Notes: generated by a model not told the origin, from the letters alone. A stretch of DNA of 64,000 nt from Aquabacterium sp. (GCF_016195855.1 NZ_JACPYU010000004.1:1-64000), one strand, 5' to 3'; positions 36,179-45,702 are shown, counted from the stretch's first letter. Translations and numbers: made by a program.

Positions 36179-37690
36179 ATGAAGCCGAACGAATTCAAGC
36201 AGCCGGTGGGCGCCGGCCAGGGTGCCGCCGGGGTGGAGCGGCACCGCATCATCGTCGTCGGCACGGGATTTTCAGGCCTGTGCATGGGCGTCAAGCTCCG
36301 CGAAAACGGCGAGGACGACTTCGTGCTGCTGGAGCGCGCCCAGGACGTGGGCGGCACCTGGCGTGACAACACCTACCCCGGTTGCGCCTGCGATGTGGAG
36401 TCGCACCTGTACTCCTTCTCGTTCGAGCCCAACCCGAACTGGTCGCGCATGTACGCGCCCCAGCCCGAAATCTACGCTTACCTCAAGCACGTTGCCACCA
36501 AGTACGACCTGCTGCGCCACATCCGCTTTGGTGCCAACATCACGGCCTCGCGCTATGACGAGGCCCGCAAGGTCTGGGTGGTGCAGGCCGACGACGGCCG
36601 CGTGTTCGAGGCCGATGTGCTGGTCTCCGGCATGGGCGGGCTGAGCAACCCAGCCATCCCCGGTATCGAGGGCCTGGACACGTTTGAGGGCACCACCTTC
36701 CACTCCGCCACCTGGCGCCATGACTATGACTTGACAGGCAAGCGCGTTGCCGTGATCGGCAGCGGCGCCAGCGCCATCCAGTTCGTACCGGCCATTGCAC
36801 CCAAGGTCGATCACCTCACCTATTTCCAGCGCACGCCGCCCTGGGTCGTGCCCAAGATGGACCGCCCCATCAAGCCTGAAGAAAAAGCCGACTTCGCCGC
36901 CAACCCCTGGCGCCAGAAGATCGCGCGCACCAAGCTGTATTGGACGCTGGAGGCCCGCTTCCTGGCCTTCAAGTTCAAGCCCGAGTGGATGAAGCTGGTG
37001 GCCAAGGTGGGCAAGCACAAGATCGCCCAGGCCGTGAAAGACCCGGCCCTGCGCGCCAAGCTCACGCCCGACTACACGCCCGGCTGCAAGCGCCTGCTGA
37101 TCTCCAACGACTACTACCCTGCCCTGGCACGCACCAATGTCGAGGTCGTCACCGAAGGCATCCAGGAGATCACCCCGCGTGGCGTGCGCACCCAGGATGG
37201 CCGCGAACACGCGGTAGACGCCATCATCTTCGGCACCGGCTTCAAGGTGCAGGACCCGATCCCGCCCAAGGCCGTGTTCGGCAAGGGCGGCGCAGACCTG
37301 TCCGAAGTCTGGAAGCAAGGCGCCGAGGCCTATATGGGCATCACGGTGGCGGGCTTCCCCAACTTCTTCATGCTGATGGGCCCCAACACCGGCCTGGGCC
37401 ACAACTCCATGGTCTTCATGATCGAGTCGCAGGCGCACTACATCGTCGCGGCACTCAAGACCATGAAGGAGCGCCGCATCAAGGCGCTGGAAGTCAAACC
37501 CCAGGCACAGCAGCGCTTCGTGGCCGATGTGCAGGCTGACCTCAAGAAGACCGTGTGGAACTCAGGCTGCAAGAGCTGGTACATCGATGACAAGGGCCGC
37601 AACACGACGCTGTGGCCAGGGTTTACATTTGCCTACCGTTTGAAGACCCGCCGTTTCAACCTCAACCCTTACTTCACAGAGCGCGCATGA
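36179..37690 (+). CDS. Baeyer-Villiger flavin monooxygenase
   Basis: About 503 residues, FAD/NADPH-dependent. It has an N-terminal Rossmann motif (VVGTGFSGLCMG), VGGTWRDNTYPGCACDV, the BVMO-type fingerprint FEGTTFHSATW (FxGxxxHxxxW, followed by R, not P), and a second Rossmann motif VAVIGSGASAIQF. Such enzymes insert oxygen beside a ketone carbonyl to give an ester or lactone. The ATG at 36179 has GAAAG upstream; another at 36155 has no ribosome site. First gene of an operon with an esterase (4-bp overlap), an SDR and a second hydrolase. Confidence 0.9.
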   Translation: MKPNEFKQPVGAGQGAAGVERHRIIVVGTGFSGLCMGVKLRENGEDDFVLLERAQDVGGTWRDNTYPGCACDVESHLYSFSFEPNPNWSRMYAPQPEIYAYLKHVATKYDLLRHIRFGANITASRYDEARKVWVVQADDGRVFEADVLVSGMGGLSNPAIPGIEGLDTFEGTTFHSATWRHDYDLTGKRVAVIGSGASAIQFVPAIAPKVDHLTYFQRTPPWVVPKMDRPIKPEEKADFAANPWRQKIARTKLYWTLEARFLAFKFKPEWMKLVAKVGKHKIAQAVKDPALRAKLTPDYTPGCKRLLISNDYYPALARTNVEVVTEGIQEITPRGVRTQDGREHAVDAIIFGTGFKVQDPIPPKAVFGKGGADLSEVWKQGAEAYMGITVAGFPNFFMLMGPNTGLGHNSMVFMIESQAHYIVAALKTMKERRIKALEVKPQAQQRFVADVQADLKKTVWNSGCKSWYIDDKGRNTTLWPGFTFAYRLKTRRFNLNPYFTERA

Positions 37691-38589
37691 GCATTCAATC
37701 CGTCATTGCCAACATGGTCCTGCGTTATCAGTTCAAGCGCGCAGGGCGTGGGCCATTGAACGTGCACAAGGCGCGCCACATGGTCAACAAGGCGGCCAAG
37801 CGCTACCCGGCGCCCCCACCCGAAATCAAGCACACACCTGTGGCTGCACAACCGGCCAGCGCCTTGTGCTCGGCCGAGTGGTTGAGCGTGGCTGCGCCTA
37901 AGCGCACGGTGCTGTACTTCCACGGTGGTGGCTACTTCTTCTGCGGCCTGGAAACGCACCGCCCCACCTGCGCCTACCTGGCCCGCACGGCCCAAGCCCA
38001 GGTGCTGTCGGTGGACTACCGCATGGCCCCCGAGAACGTCTTCCCCGCCGCGGTGGACGACGCCGTGGCCTGGTGGAAAGAGCTCTTGAACAAAGGCATC
38101 GACCCCAAGAGCGTGGTGTTCGGTGGCGACTCGGCTGGCGGTGGCCTGGCCCTGGCCTGCCTGGTGGCCTCGCGTGACCAGGGCCTACCCATGCCGGCCG
38201 GTGCCGTGCTGTTCTCGCCCTGGAGCGACCTGTCCTGCTCGGGTGACACCATGAAGTCCCTGGCTGATGCGGACGTGATGTTCAACCCCGAATCCCTGCC
38301 TGAAGCCGCGGCGCTGTACCTCAACGGCAAGCCCAGCAACACGCCACTGGCTTCGCCCCTGTTCGCCGATCTGAAGGGCCTGCCGCCCTTGATGATCCAC
38401 GCCAGCAAGCACGAGATCCTGCTGGCCGACTCCACCCGCCTGCACGAACGCGCACAGCAACAAGGCGTCCAGAGCGAGCTGCACCTCAAGGCCAAGATGC
38501 CCCATGTGTGGCCCACCATGCTGATGCTGCCTGAAGCACGCCAGACCTTGAAAGAATGCGGCGCCTTCATCGCCCGCGTGACCGCTTAA
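37687..38589 (+). CDS. HSL-family (family IV) alpha/beta hydrolase esterase
   Basis: About 300 residues. The oxyanion-hole motif is HGGG (79-82), the nucleophile elbow is GGDSAGG with Ser149, and the acid and His lie in ILLADSTRL and MPHVWPTM. Family IV enzymes hydrolyse short to medium acyl esters. It overlaps the BVMO stop by 4 bp (ATGA), so it is translated with it and most likely cleaves the BVMO ester product. Confidence 0.88.
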   Translation: MSIQSVIANMVLRYQFKRAGRGPLNVHKARHMVNKAAKRYPAPPPEIKHTPVAAQPASALCSAEWLSVAAPKRTVLYFHGGGYFFCGLETHRPTCAYLARTAQAQVLSVDYRMAPENVFPAAVDDAVAWWKELLNKGIDPKSVVFGGDSAGGGLALACLVASRDQGLPMPAGAVLFSPWSDLSCSGDTMKSLADADVMFNPESLPEAAALYLNGKPSNTPLASPLFADLKGLPPLMIHASKHEILLADSTRLHERAQQQGVQSELHLKAKMPHVWPTMLMLPEARQTLKECGAFIARVTA

Positions 38590-38611
38590 CCTGATTGCCT
38601 GAGGAACACCC

Positions 38612-39478
38612 ATGAAGTCATTCAAGAACAAGGTTGCCGCCATCACCGGCGCCGCATCGGGCATGGGCCGCACGCTGGCCGTCGAGCTGGCGCGCCGCGG
38701 CTGCAACCTGGCCATCAGCGACGTCAACGACGCCGAGCTGGTCAAGACCGCCGAGCTGGCCAGCCAGCATGGCGTGCGCGTCACCGTGCGCAAGCTGGAT
38801 GTGTCCAAGCGCGATGAGGTCTATGCCTGGGCCGACGAGGTCGTGCGCGACCACGGCAAGGTCAACCTGATCTTCAACAATGCCGGCGTGGCCCTGACCG
38901 CCCCCGTCGAGCACATGAAGATCAGCGACTTCGAGTGGATCATGGGCATCAACTTCTGGGGCGTGGTGTATGGCACCCAGGCCTTCCTGCCGCACCTCAA
39001 GGCCTCGGGCGAAGGCCATGTCATCAACACCTCCAGCCTGTTCGGCCTGATGGCCGTGCCCACCCAAAGCGCCTACAACGCCAGCAAGTTTGGCGTGCGC
39101 GGCTTCACCGAGGCCCTGCGCATGGAGCTGGACATGGAAGGCGCCTGCGTCAGCGCCACCTGCGTGCACCCGGGCGGCATTGCCACCAACATCGCCAACG
39201 CCGGCAAGGTGGACCCGGTCATGGAAAAGCTCACCGGCCAGAGCGTGGACGCCCACAAGCGCCGCGCCAACAAGCTGATCAACGTGACCACCGCCGAATC
39301 GGCTGCGCTGCAGATCCTCAGCGCGGTGGAAAACAACGAGCGCCGCGTGCTGGTGGGCAATGACGCCAAGAAGCTGGACAAGGTGATCCGCCTGTTCGGC
39401 TCGGCCTACCAGGTGCTGGTGATGAAACAGTTGCGCAAGATGAACAAGCCGCGCCAGCCCGCCCGAAGCGCGGCATGA
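38612..39478 (+). CDS. Short-chain dehydrogenase/reductase
   Basis: A 288-residue classical SDR: nucleotide-binding TGAASGMG (13-20), NNAG, catalytic Ser in NTSSLFG and YxxxK as YNASK. An Asp after the second strand (ISDVND) points to NAD(H) preference. In this operon it could oxidise an alcohol to the ketone used by the BVMO, or the alcohol left after ester cleavage. GAGGAA precedes the ATG. Confidence 0.9.
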   Translation: MKSFKNKVAAITGAASGMGRTLAVELARRGCNLAISDVNDAELVKTAELASQHGVRVTVRKLDVSKRDEVYAWADEVVRDHGKVNLIFNNAGVALTAPVEHMKISDFEWIMGINFWGVVYGTQAFLPHLKASGEGHVINTSSLFGLMAVPTQSAYNASKFGVRGFTEALRMELDMEGACVSATCVHPGGIATNIANAGKVDPVMEKLTGQSVDAHKRRANKLINVTTAESAALQILSAVENNERRVLVGNDAKKLDKVIRLFGSAYQVLVMKQLRKMNKPRQPARSAA

Positions 39479-39485
39479 TGCGTGC

Positions 39486-40436
39486 ATGAAGTGGCTGAAT
39501 CGACTTTGGTGGAGCGCCGTCCTGCTGGGTATCGGCCTGGCAGTAGCTGTCTGGTCGACCTGGGAGCCTGACCGGCAACTGGGTCAACTGGTGGGGCGCT
39601 GGGCGCCCGAGCCCTCCAGCTTCGTCGAACTCGACGGCATGCAGGTGCACATGCGAGACACGGGCCCGCGTGACGACAACCTGCCCATCGTGCTGCTGCA
39701 CGGCATGTCGTCCAGCCTGCACACCTACGAAGGCTGGCAGACCGCGCTGCAAGGCAAACACCGCGTCATCAGCGTGGACCTGCCGGGCTTTGGCCTGACC
39801 GGCCCCAGCCCCCAAGGCGACTACCGCATCGACGCCTATGTGCGCTTCGTGCTGCGTTTTCTGGACACCCTCAACGTCAAGCGCGTGATCCTGGTGGGCA
39901 ACGCCCTGGGCGGCGAAGTGGCCTGGCAGACCGCCGTGCTGGCACCCGAGCGCGTGCGCAAGCTGGTGCTGATCGACTCGGACGGCTACCAGCCCTCGGT
40001 ATTGTCCATGCCGCTGGCTTTCCAGATTGCCAGCATGCGCGGGCTGCGCTGGGTGTCCGAACGCATTCTGCCGCGCTCACTGGTTGAAGCCAGCGTGCGC
40101 AGCGTGTTCGGCGACCCGGCCCAGGCCACCAAAGACAAGGTGGACCGCTATTTCGAGCTGAACCTGCGTGTGGGCAACCGCCGCGCCCTCTTCCAGCGCA
40201 TGGACCAGGCCCAGTTCGGCAGCAACTCGGCCTTGATCCACCGCGTGCAGCAACCCACCCTGGTCATGTGGGGCGAGAAGGACGAGATGATCTCGCCTGA
40301 CCAGGGCAACCTGTTCTGCAGAGACATCCCGCGCTGCCAGTTGACGACCTTCCCTGGTCTGGGCCACCTGCCTCAGGAAGAAAATCCGCAGGCGACCCTG
40401 AAGGTGTTTCTGGCCTTCCTGGTCGCCAGCAGCTGA
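39486..40436 (+). CDS. Alpha/beta hydrolase homologue with Ala in place of the nucleophile Ser
   Basis: A 316-residue protein with an N-terminal membrane anchor (LWWSAVLLGIGLAVAVW), HGMSSS oxyanion region, an elbow sequence ILVGNALGGEVAW where the usual nucleophile Ser is Ala (codons GGC AAC GCC CTG GGC), an acid candidate in WGEKDEMIS and His in GLGHLPQEE. The other triad positions look intact. It starts 7 bp after the SDR stop, so it is the fourth gene of the operon. It may be catalytically inactive, act by another mechanism, or bind a substrate. Confidence 0.8.
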   Translation: MKWLNRLWWSAVLLGIGLAVAVWSTWEPDRQLGQLVGRWAPEPSSFVELDGMQVHMRDTGPRDDNLPIVLLHGMSSSLHTYEGWQTALQGKHRVISVDLPGFGLTGPSPQGDYRIDAYVRFVLRFLDTLNVKRVILVGNALGGEVAWQTAVLAPERVRKLVLIDSDGYQPSVLSMPLAFQIASMRGLRWVSERILPRSLVEASVRSVFGDPAQATKDKVDRYFELNLRVGNRRALFQRMDQAQFGSNSALIHRVQQPTLVMWGEKDEMISPDQGNLFCRDIPRCQLTTFPGLGHLPQEENPQATLKVFLAFLVASS

Positions 40437-40447
40437 GGAGCTGGCCC

Positions 40448-41065
40448 TCAGGCCTCTTCAGCGATGCGCCAGCGCGCCTGACGCAGCACGGATGCCACCA
40501 GTCGGTCGAGCACCTTGTCCAGGTCTGGCTTCTTGAGGCCATGGGCCTCGTCAAACTGCTGATCTGCCAAAGGCAGGCCCAGCTGCTCGGGCACCACCAC
40601 CATGGCGAAATTGGTGCTCAGGTAGGTGCGCACGATGGGCAAGGCGCGCAGCCCGCCCAGCGCCCCAGGCGAGGCCGCCATCAAACCCACGGGCTTGCCC
40701 GATGTGGCGCCAGTCCCGGAAGGCAGGCCTTCATGCGCAGACACGGTGGACAGCCAGTCGAAGCTGTTGATCAACAGCGGCGTCGGCAAGGCGTTGTATT
40801 CCGGACAGGACAGCAGCAGGCCATCGTGGCTGGCAAACAGCTCGCGCAGCTTGAGCGCGCCTTCAGGCTTGCCATGGGCGGCCGCCCAGTCATCGTCGTA
40901 CACCGGCATACCCAGCTCGCGCAAATCAACATGCGTGACTTCGGCCCCCAGCGCCTGGGCTTTGCGTGCAGCCAAATCCACCAGTTGACGGTTGAGCGAG
41001 CCGTGGCGTGCGCTGCCAGAAATGGCCAGCAGCCTGACTGGGCGGGAAAGATTACTTGCGGTCAT
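40448..41065 (-). CDS. NADPH-dependent FMN reductase-like flavoprotein
   Basis: About 205 residues of the flavodoxin-like FMN_red family. FMN phosphate is bound by the loop in AISGSARHGSLNRQL; SCPEYNALPTPLLINSFDWLS is the second family motif and ASPGALGGLRAL the third. Such reductases (quinone, chromate or flavin reductase) supply reduced flavin or detoxify quinones. ATG at 41065 or 41071. It converges on the hydrolase gene with 11 bp between, and its promoter lies in the 320-bp gap upstream. Confidence 0.85.
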   Translation of the reverse strand: MTASNLSRPVRLLAISGSARHGSLNRQLVDLAARKAQALGAEVTHVDLRELGMPVYDDDWAAAHGKPEGALKLRELFASHDGLLLSCPEYNALPTPLLINSFDWLSTVSAHEGLPSGTGATSGKPVGLMAASPGALGGLRALPIVRTYLSTNFAMVVVPEQLGLPLADQQFDEAHGLKKPDLDKVLDRLVASVLRQARWRIAEEA

Positions 41066-41385
41066 GGACATCCAGTGATAAAGAGCCTGGGGGGCAACTT
41101 CGGGCAACATGCAAGCCGCCTCGCGAGCACGTATATTGCTAGAGAAATCTGCAAATTCGCACAGCCAGGCCCCGACGCCCCCCGATACAGGCGGACTCAG
41201 CGCGCCCGTTGTTTGATTAAGATCGGAAATCGTTCTTATTCAAGCATCATCCCCCGCCGCGTCCTCACGCATCGGTTGGCGCATGATCCATCCCGCCAGG
41301 CAATCGGCGCCATGCCGGGCATTCAACGATGCGGCAGGCACCTTGGCATGACATGCACAAAAAACAATTACACGGAGTACCGTCA
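41066..41385. other. Divergent intergenic region
   Basis: No gene or RNA is recognised. It separates the FMN reductase (minus) from the GNAT/FemAB-like gene (plus). A possible plus-strand promoter is TTGATT (41213-41218), 17-bp spacer, TTATTC (41236-41241), about 140 bp upstream of the GNAT-like start. The segment near 41130-41160 is locally AT-richer. Confidence 0.3.
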
Positions 41386-42597
41386 ATGGCCTTCAACATC
41401 GCGCTGGAAAGCCAACCGCCTCCAAGCACGCTGGCAGCGTGGTGGCGTGAGCTCGAGTCCCGCGCCACGGCCACTTTTTTTACATCGTGGTCATGGATCG
41501 GCTGCTGGCTGAACATCCTGCCTTCGCACCTGCAACCTCAGTTGCTGATTGCGCGCGAAGGCGACATCATCGTGGGCCTGGGCCTGGTGATCAGGGGCCG
41601 CTCCCACCTGCTTCGTGTGATACCTGTTCCCTGCTGGCGGCTGCACGCCACCGGCGAGGTCGAGTTCGACAGCCTGACCATCGAATACAACGGCTTTCTG
41701 GCAGAAGAAAGCCGGGCCGTGCCCATCAAGGACGCCATGCTCGATTTTCTGTTGACCAGGACGGGCGTGAGTCGTTTCGAGATCACCAAGGCCGAAGCCC
41801 GTTTTGCCGAACTGGCCGCGGCACATCAGCAACGTGGCGTGCTGGTGCGCACGGCCGAGCTGGCGTCCTACATCGTCGATCTGAACGAAGTACGCCAGCA
41901 AGCCGAAGGCTACATCCCGCTGCTCAGCGCCAACACCCGAAGCCAGGTCAGGCGCAGCCTGAGCGGTTACCGCAAGCTCGGTGACGTCACCCTGACACAA
42001 GCCGGCTCTGCGCAAGAGGCCAAGGCCTTTCTGAATGCGCTGCGCGCCTTGCATGCCCAGAAATGGGAAGAGCGCGGAGAGGAGTCGGCCTTCGTCAACT
42101 CCAAGGTGGCCGAACAGTTCCATGATCTGGTCATCAACGAAGCTTTCGACCGCGGAGAGATCCAGTTGCTGCGCATCCTGGTCGGGGACACCGAACTGGG
42201 CTATCTCTACAACTTCGTGCACCGTGGCCGCGTGGTGTTCTACCAATCGGGCTTCCGAACAGGACTGCTGGACAAGCAAGATCGCCCAGGCCTGGTCTGC
42301 CACGCGCTGGCCATCGAACACAACGCCCAGACCGGGCAGCACATCTACGACTTCACCGCAGGCGACTACCGCTACAAGAGTTCGCTGGCCACAGGCCGCG
42401 AGCCACAAGGTACCCACGTGTTCCAGCGTGATGGCGTCCTGCCCAGGCTGGAAGAAGGCTTGCGCAGCGGCAAGCAATGGGTCAACGCCATGCGCAACCG
42501 CAGCAGCGTGGCCGCCATGCTGCTCCTGGGCGTCATGAGCTGCCTGGATCTGGTAGACCTGTATGTACCCGCCGGGCTGATCGGGAGTACATGGTGA
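41386..42597 (+). CDS. GNAT/FemAB-like (BioF2-type) acetyltransferase
   Basis: About 403 residues with the layout of the CelD/BioF2 GNAT family: an early FFTSWSWIGCWLNIL segment, a central helix with SANTRSQVRRSLSGYRKLG and the C-terminal core around LGYLYNFVHRGRVVFYQSGF and YDFTAGDYRYKSSLA. Members act in exopolysaccharide or cellulose-type pathways and in lipid or peptide modification. GGAG stands about 10 bases before the ATG. The gene overlaps the next GT2 gene by 7 bp, which supports a shared role in making a surface glycan; the acyl group and acceptor are unknown. Confidence 0.75.
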   Translation: MAFNIALESQPPPSTLAAWWRELESRATATFFTSWSWIGCWLNILPSHLQPQLLIAREGDIIVGLGLVIRGRSHLLRVIPVPCWRLHATGEVEFDSLTIEYNGFLAEESRAVPIKDAMLDFLLTRTGVSRFEITKAEARFAELAAAHQQRGVLVRTAELASYIVDLNEVRQQAEGYIPLLSANTRSQVRRSLSGYRKLGDVTLTQAGSAQEAKAFLNALRALHAQKWEERGEESAFVNSKVAEQFHDLVINEAFDRGEIQLLRILVGDTELGYLYNFVHRGRVVFYQSGFRTGLLDKQDRPGLVCHALAIEHNAQTGQHIYDFTAGDYRYKSSLATGREPQGTHVFQRDGVLPRLEEGLRSGKQWVNAMRNRSSVAAMLLLGVMSCLDLVDLYVPAGLIGSTW

Positions 42598-43676
42598 TCA
42601 ACCCCATCAAACAGCAACATGCACGCGTCCCCAGACTGGTCAGCGTCATCATCGGGGCCTACAACTCGGCCCGCCACGTCGGCGAGACCATCGACACCAT
42701 GCTGGCGCAAACCTACCGCCCGCTGGAATTGATCATCGTGGACGATGGCTCCACCGACGACACCTGGCAGGTGCTGCAATCCTATGGTGACCGCATCGTG
42801 GCGGTTCGCCAGGCCAATGGTGGGGTGCCGGCCGCTCGCAATACCGGGCTCGAACACGCAAGGGGCGAATTCATTGCCCTGATGGACCACGACGACCTGT
42901 GCATGCCCGAGCGCATTGCCGCGCAGATTGCCTTGCTGGACCAGCATCCAGAAATCGGCCTGTGTTGCACGGAGTTCAGCGCCTTCAGCGACCAGGGCCC
43001 GATTGCGGAGCGCTACAGCCCTTATTACTACGCCCAGTGCGCGGCCGACCGCGGTGGCGCGGCAGCCCAGTTCCCCCGCAAGACCACGCTGAATGTGGCC
43101 AGCTGCCTGCCTGGCCCCCTCTCTGCGCCGGTCAACGTGCCGGTCTACCTGGGCTCGGTCTACGACACCATGGCCTGCGGCAACTTTGCGCACCCGCCCA
43201 CGGTGCTGTTCCGCGCCGAGCTGATCGACCAGATCGGGGGCTTCGATCCCAAGGCCCGCCTGAGCACCGATTGGGACTGGCTGGTGCGCGCCGCCCGCGT
43301 CACCGACTTTGCCTACATCGACCACCCCTTGCTGAACTACCGGCGCTCCAGCACGCAGATCTCGTCCGAGCGCTACAACAAAAATGCCAGCGTGGACGTG
43401 GTCTCGGTGGCCGAGCGCATTGCCGCACGCGACCCTGAGTTGAGACGAAGACGCGGCCCCGCGCTGCGCAAGCTGCTGTCGGAAGTCACGATTGATGCGG
43501 CCTACGCGAACTCCGAAGACCGCCCACGGCTGGCCATCGGCTTGCTGACCAAAGCCGCATGGCGCTATCGGGCCTTCAATGGCACGGCGGCGCGCGCGCT
43601 GTTCAAGGCCATGGTGCCCGATACCGTCTTGAACGTGGCCCGCCGCCGCCGTGGCGCGACACGCGCCAAGTCCTGA
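42591..43676 (+). CDS. Family 2 glycosyltransferase
   Basis: About 361 residues, GT-A fold. VSVIIGAYNSARHV opens the nucleotide-binding domain, DDGSTDDT is the family motif, and the metal motif is in LMDHDDLCMP. RLSTDWDWLVRA is a plausible acceptor-site acidic motif. It has no membrane helix. GGGAG precedes the ATG and the start overlaps the preceding GNAT-like gene. Probably adds a sugar to an envelope polysaccharide. Confidence 0.88.
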   Translation: MVINPIKQQHARVPRLVSVIIGAYNSARHVGETIDTMLAQTYRPLELIIVDDGSTDDTWQVLQSYGDRIVAVRQANGGVPAARNTGLEHARGEFIALMDHDDLCMPERIAAQIALLDQHPEIGLCCTEFSAFSDQGPIAERYSPYYYAQCAADRGGAAAQFPRKTTLNVASCLPGPLSAPVNVPVYLGSVYDTMACGNFAHPPTVLFRAELIDQIGGFDPKARLSTDWDWLVRAARVTDFAYIDHPLLNYRRSSTQISSERYNKNASVDVVSVAERIAARDPELRRRRGPALRKLLSEVTIDAAYANSEDRPRLAIGLLTKAAWRYRAFNGTAARALFKAMVPDTVLNVARRRRGATRAKS

Positions 43677-43686
43677 GCCACGCGCC

Positions 43687-44745
43687 ATGCACGCGGCGCC
43701 CCGATCCAGCCGTTTGGCCGTCTATGTGTCCGCTGCGGGCAGTGGCGACATCCATGTGCTGAGCCCGGATGAGGGTGCTGGCTCGCCAGGCACCACGCCC
43801 CAGCCCGAGTGGCGCACCGTGCAGCGGCTCGCCCTGGGCGGCGCCATCATGCCCATGGCCTTCAGCCCCCGGCGGCACCGCCTGTATGCCATTGGCCGCA
43901 GCGCCCCCTTTGCCGTTCACACCCTGGCGGTGGATGCCCATACCGGGCACCTGAGCCTGCTGGGCAGCAGCCCTTTGGCAGGCAATATGGTCTACGTGTC
44001 CACCAGCCTGGATGGGCAATGGCTGCTGAGCGCGTCTTACAGCGAAGACCGCATCGCCGTGAACGCCATCGATGCCGATGGCCTGGCAGGCCCGACCTTG
44101 CAGGTGCTCGGCACCCCAAAACAAGCCCATGCCATCTGCCCGGCCCCCGATGGCCAGCACGTCTGGGTCAGTTGCCTGGGTGCGGATCAACTGCTGTGCT
44201 ACCGCCTTGGCCCAGGGCCCTTGCCTCTGTCTGCGCAGCCGGTGATGGGCTACCAGAGCCGAGCCCAAAGCGGCCCTCGGCACCTGGCCTTTCACCCCAA
44301 TGGCCGCTGGCTGTTTGCCGTCAATGAGCTGGATGGCAGCGTGGACGGGCTGGCCCTGGGTCAGGGCGACACCCCACCCAGACCGCTGAGCCACGCACGC
44401 ATCCTGCCCCCCGACCAGCAGATGGCCCCCTGGTCGGCCGAGTTGCGCATCAGTGCGGATGGCCAGTGGCTGTTTGCCAGCGACCGCCGGGCCGCCACCT
44501 TGAGCGCCTTGCGCATCGATGCCGGCACAGGCCAACTCACCCTGGTTGACTGCGTGCCCACCGAAGCGCTGCCCCGCAGTTTTGCCCTGTCGCCAGACGG
44601 CCTGACCCTGTTTGTGGCCAGTCAGGAAACGGGGCGACTGAGCATCATGGCCTTTGATCCAGATGCTGGCCGCATGCGGCTTCACAGCCAACTGGCCTGC
44701 GGCACCAGCCCGACCTGGGTCGAGGCCATCGCGTTGCCTCACTGA
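43687..44745 (+). CDS. Seven-bladed beta-propeller lactonase-like protein (PGL/YbhE family)
   Basis: About 352 residues with repeated propeller segments: VYVSTSLDGQWLLSASY, QAHAICPAPDGQHVWVSCLG, PRHLAFHPNGRWLFAVNEL, AELRISADGQWLFASDR, PRSFALSPDGLTLFVASQ. This is the pattern of the 6-phosphogluconolactonase/YbhE family. The exact lactone substrate is not shown by the sequence. An upstream GTG would add 12 residues. Confidence 0.85.
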   Translation: MHAAPRSSRLAVYVSAAGSGDIHVLSPDEGAGSPGTTPQPEWRTVQRLALGGAIMPMAFSPRRHRLYAIGRSAPFAVHTLAVDAHTGHLSLLGSSPLAGNMVYVSTSLDGQWLLSASYSEDRIAVNAIDADGLAGPTLQVLGTPKQAHAICPAPDGQHVWVSCLGADQLLCYRLGPGPLPLSAQPVMGYQSRAQSGPRHLAFHPNGRWLFAVNELDGSVDGLALGQGDTPPRPLSHARILPPDQQMAPWSAELRISADGQWLFASDRRAATLSALRIDAGTGQLTLVDCVPTEALPRSFALSPDGLTLFVASQETGRLSIMAFDPDAGRMRLHSQLACGTSPTWVEAIALPH

Positions 44746-44835
44746 TTGCAGCGCTGAGGCCCGCCCGGATCGCAGCCCAGAAAAAAGTCACGCCCCCCAC
44801 GGGGCAAGGGCCGATAAAACCGCTACCCTTGGCGG

Positions 44836-45702
44836 ATGTTCAGTTACAGACACGGCTTCCACGCGGGCAACCACGCCGATGTGCTCAAGCACATGGTCCT
44901 GGTGCAATTGCTTGAGCACATGCTCAAGAAAGACAAACCCTTCTGGGTGGTGGACACCCACGCCGGCGGGGGCCTGTACGACCTCACCAGCAGCTACGCC
45001 ACCAAGAGCGGCGAAGCAGAAACCGGCGTGACCACGCTGTGGCCATTGCGCAATAAGAAAGCCACACCCGAGGCGGTCAGGGAGTACCTGGCTCAGGTGG
45101 CTGCACTCAACCATGGCGACACGCTGCAGTGGTATCCCGGCTCGCCTCAACTGGCCGCGCAAATGCTGCGCGAGGGCGACCATCTGCGCCTGTTCGAGCT
45201 GCACCCCACCGAAGTCAAGCTGCTGGAAGGGCATTTCGCCTCGGTCAAGCGCGGCGTCAGCATCCAGGCTGCCGATGGTTTTGCCAGCTTGCGCGGCTGC
45301 CTGCCGCCCCCGCCTCGCCGCGGCCTGGTCCACGTTGACCCGCCCTACGAGCTCAAGGAAGACTACCGCCGCGTGACGCAGACCTTGAAGGATGCGATCA
45401 CCAAGTTCCCGACCGGCACCTACGCCATCTGGTACCCCGAGGTGGCGCGCCGCGAATCGCAGCAGTTGCCCGGCCAGCTCAAGCGCCTGGCCGCCGAGCT
45501 GCCCAAGGTGGACTGGCTGCATGCCACGCTGCGCGTCAAGGCTGCTGAAAAGGGCGGCCTGGGCCTGTACGGCAGCGGCATGTTCATCATCAACCCGCCC
45601 TGGACCCTGTACGACCGCCTGGCCGAAGCCCTGCCCTGGCTGGTTGACACCATCGGGCAGGACGACCACGCGGCCTACACGCTCGAAGCCCAACAAAGCT
45701 GA
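44836..45702 (+). CDS. rlmJ: 23S rRNA (adenine(2030)-N6)-methyltransferase
   Basis: A 288-residue protein matching RlmJ: MFSYRHGFHAGNHADVLKH at the N-terminus, the SAM-binding region WVVDTHAGGGLYDL and the catalytic N6-methylase motif VHVDPPYELKEDY. It methylates A2030 of 23S rRNA. Nothing unusual; full length. Confidence 0.95.
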   Translation: MFSYRHGFHAGNHADVLKHMVLVQLLEHMLKKDKPFWVVDTHAGGGLYDLTSSYATKSGEAETGVTTLWPLRNKKATPEAVREYLAQVAALNHGDTLQWYPGSPQLAAQMLREGDHLRLFELHPTEVKLLEGHFASVKRGVSIQAADGFASLRGCLPPPPRRGLVHVDPPYELKEDYRRVTQTLKDAITKFPTGTYAIWYPEVARRESQQLPGQLKRLAAELPKVDWLHATLRVKAAEKGGLGLYGSGMFIINPPWTLYDRLAEALPWLVDTIGQDDHAAYTLEAQQS

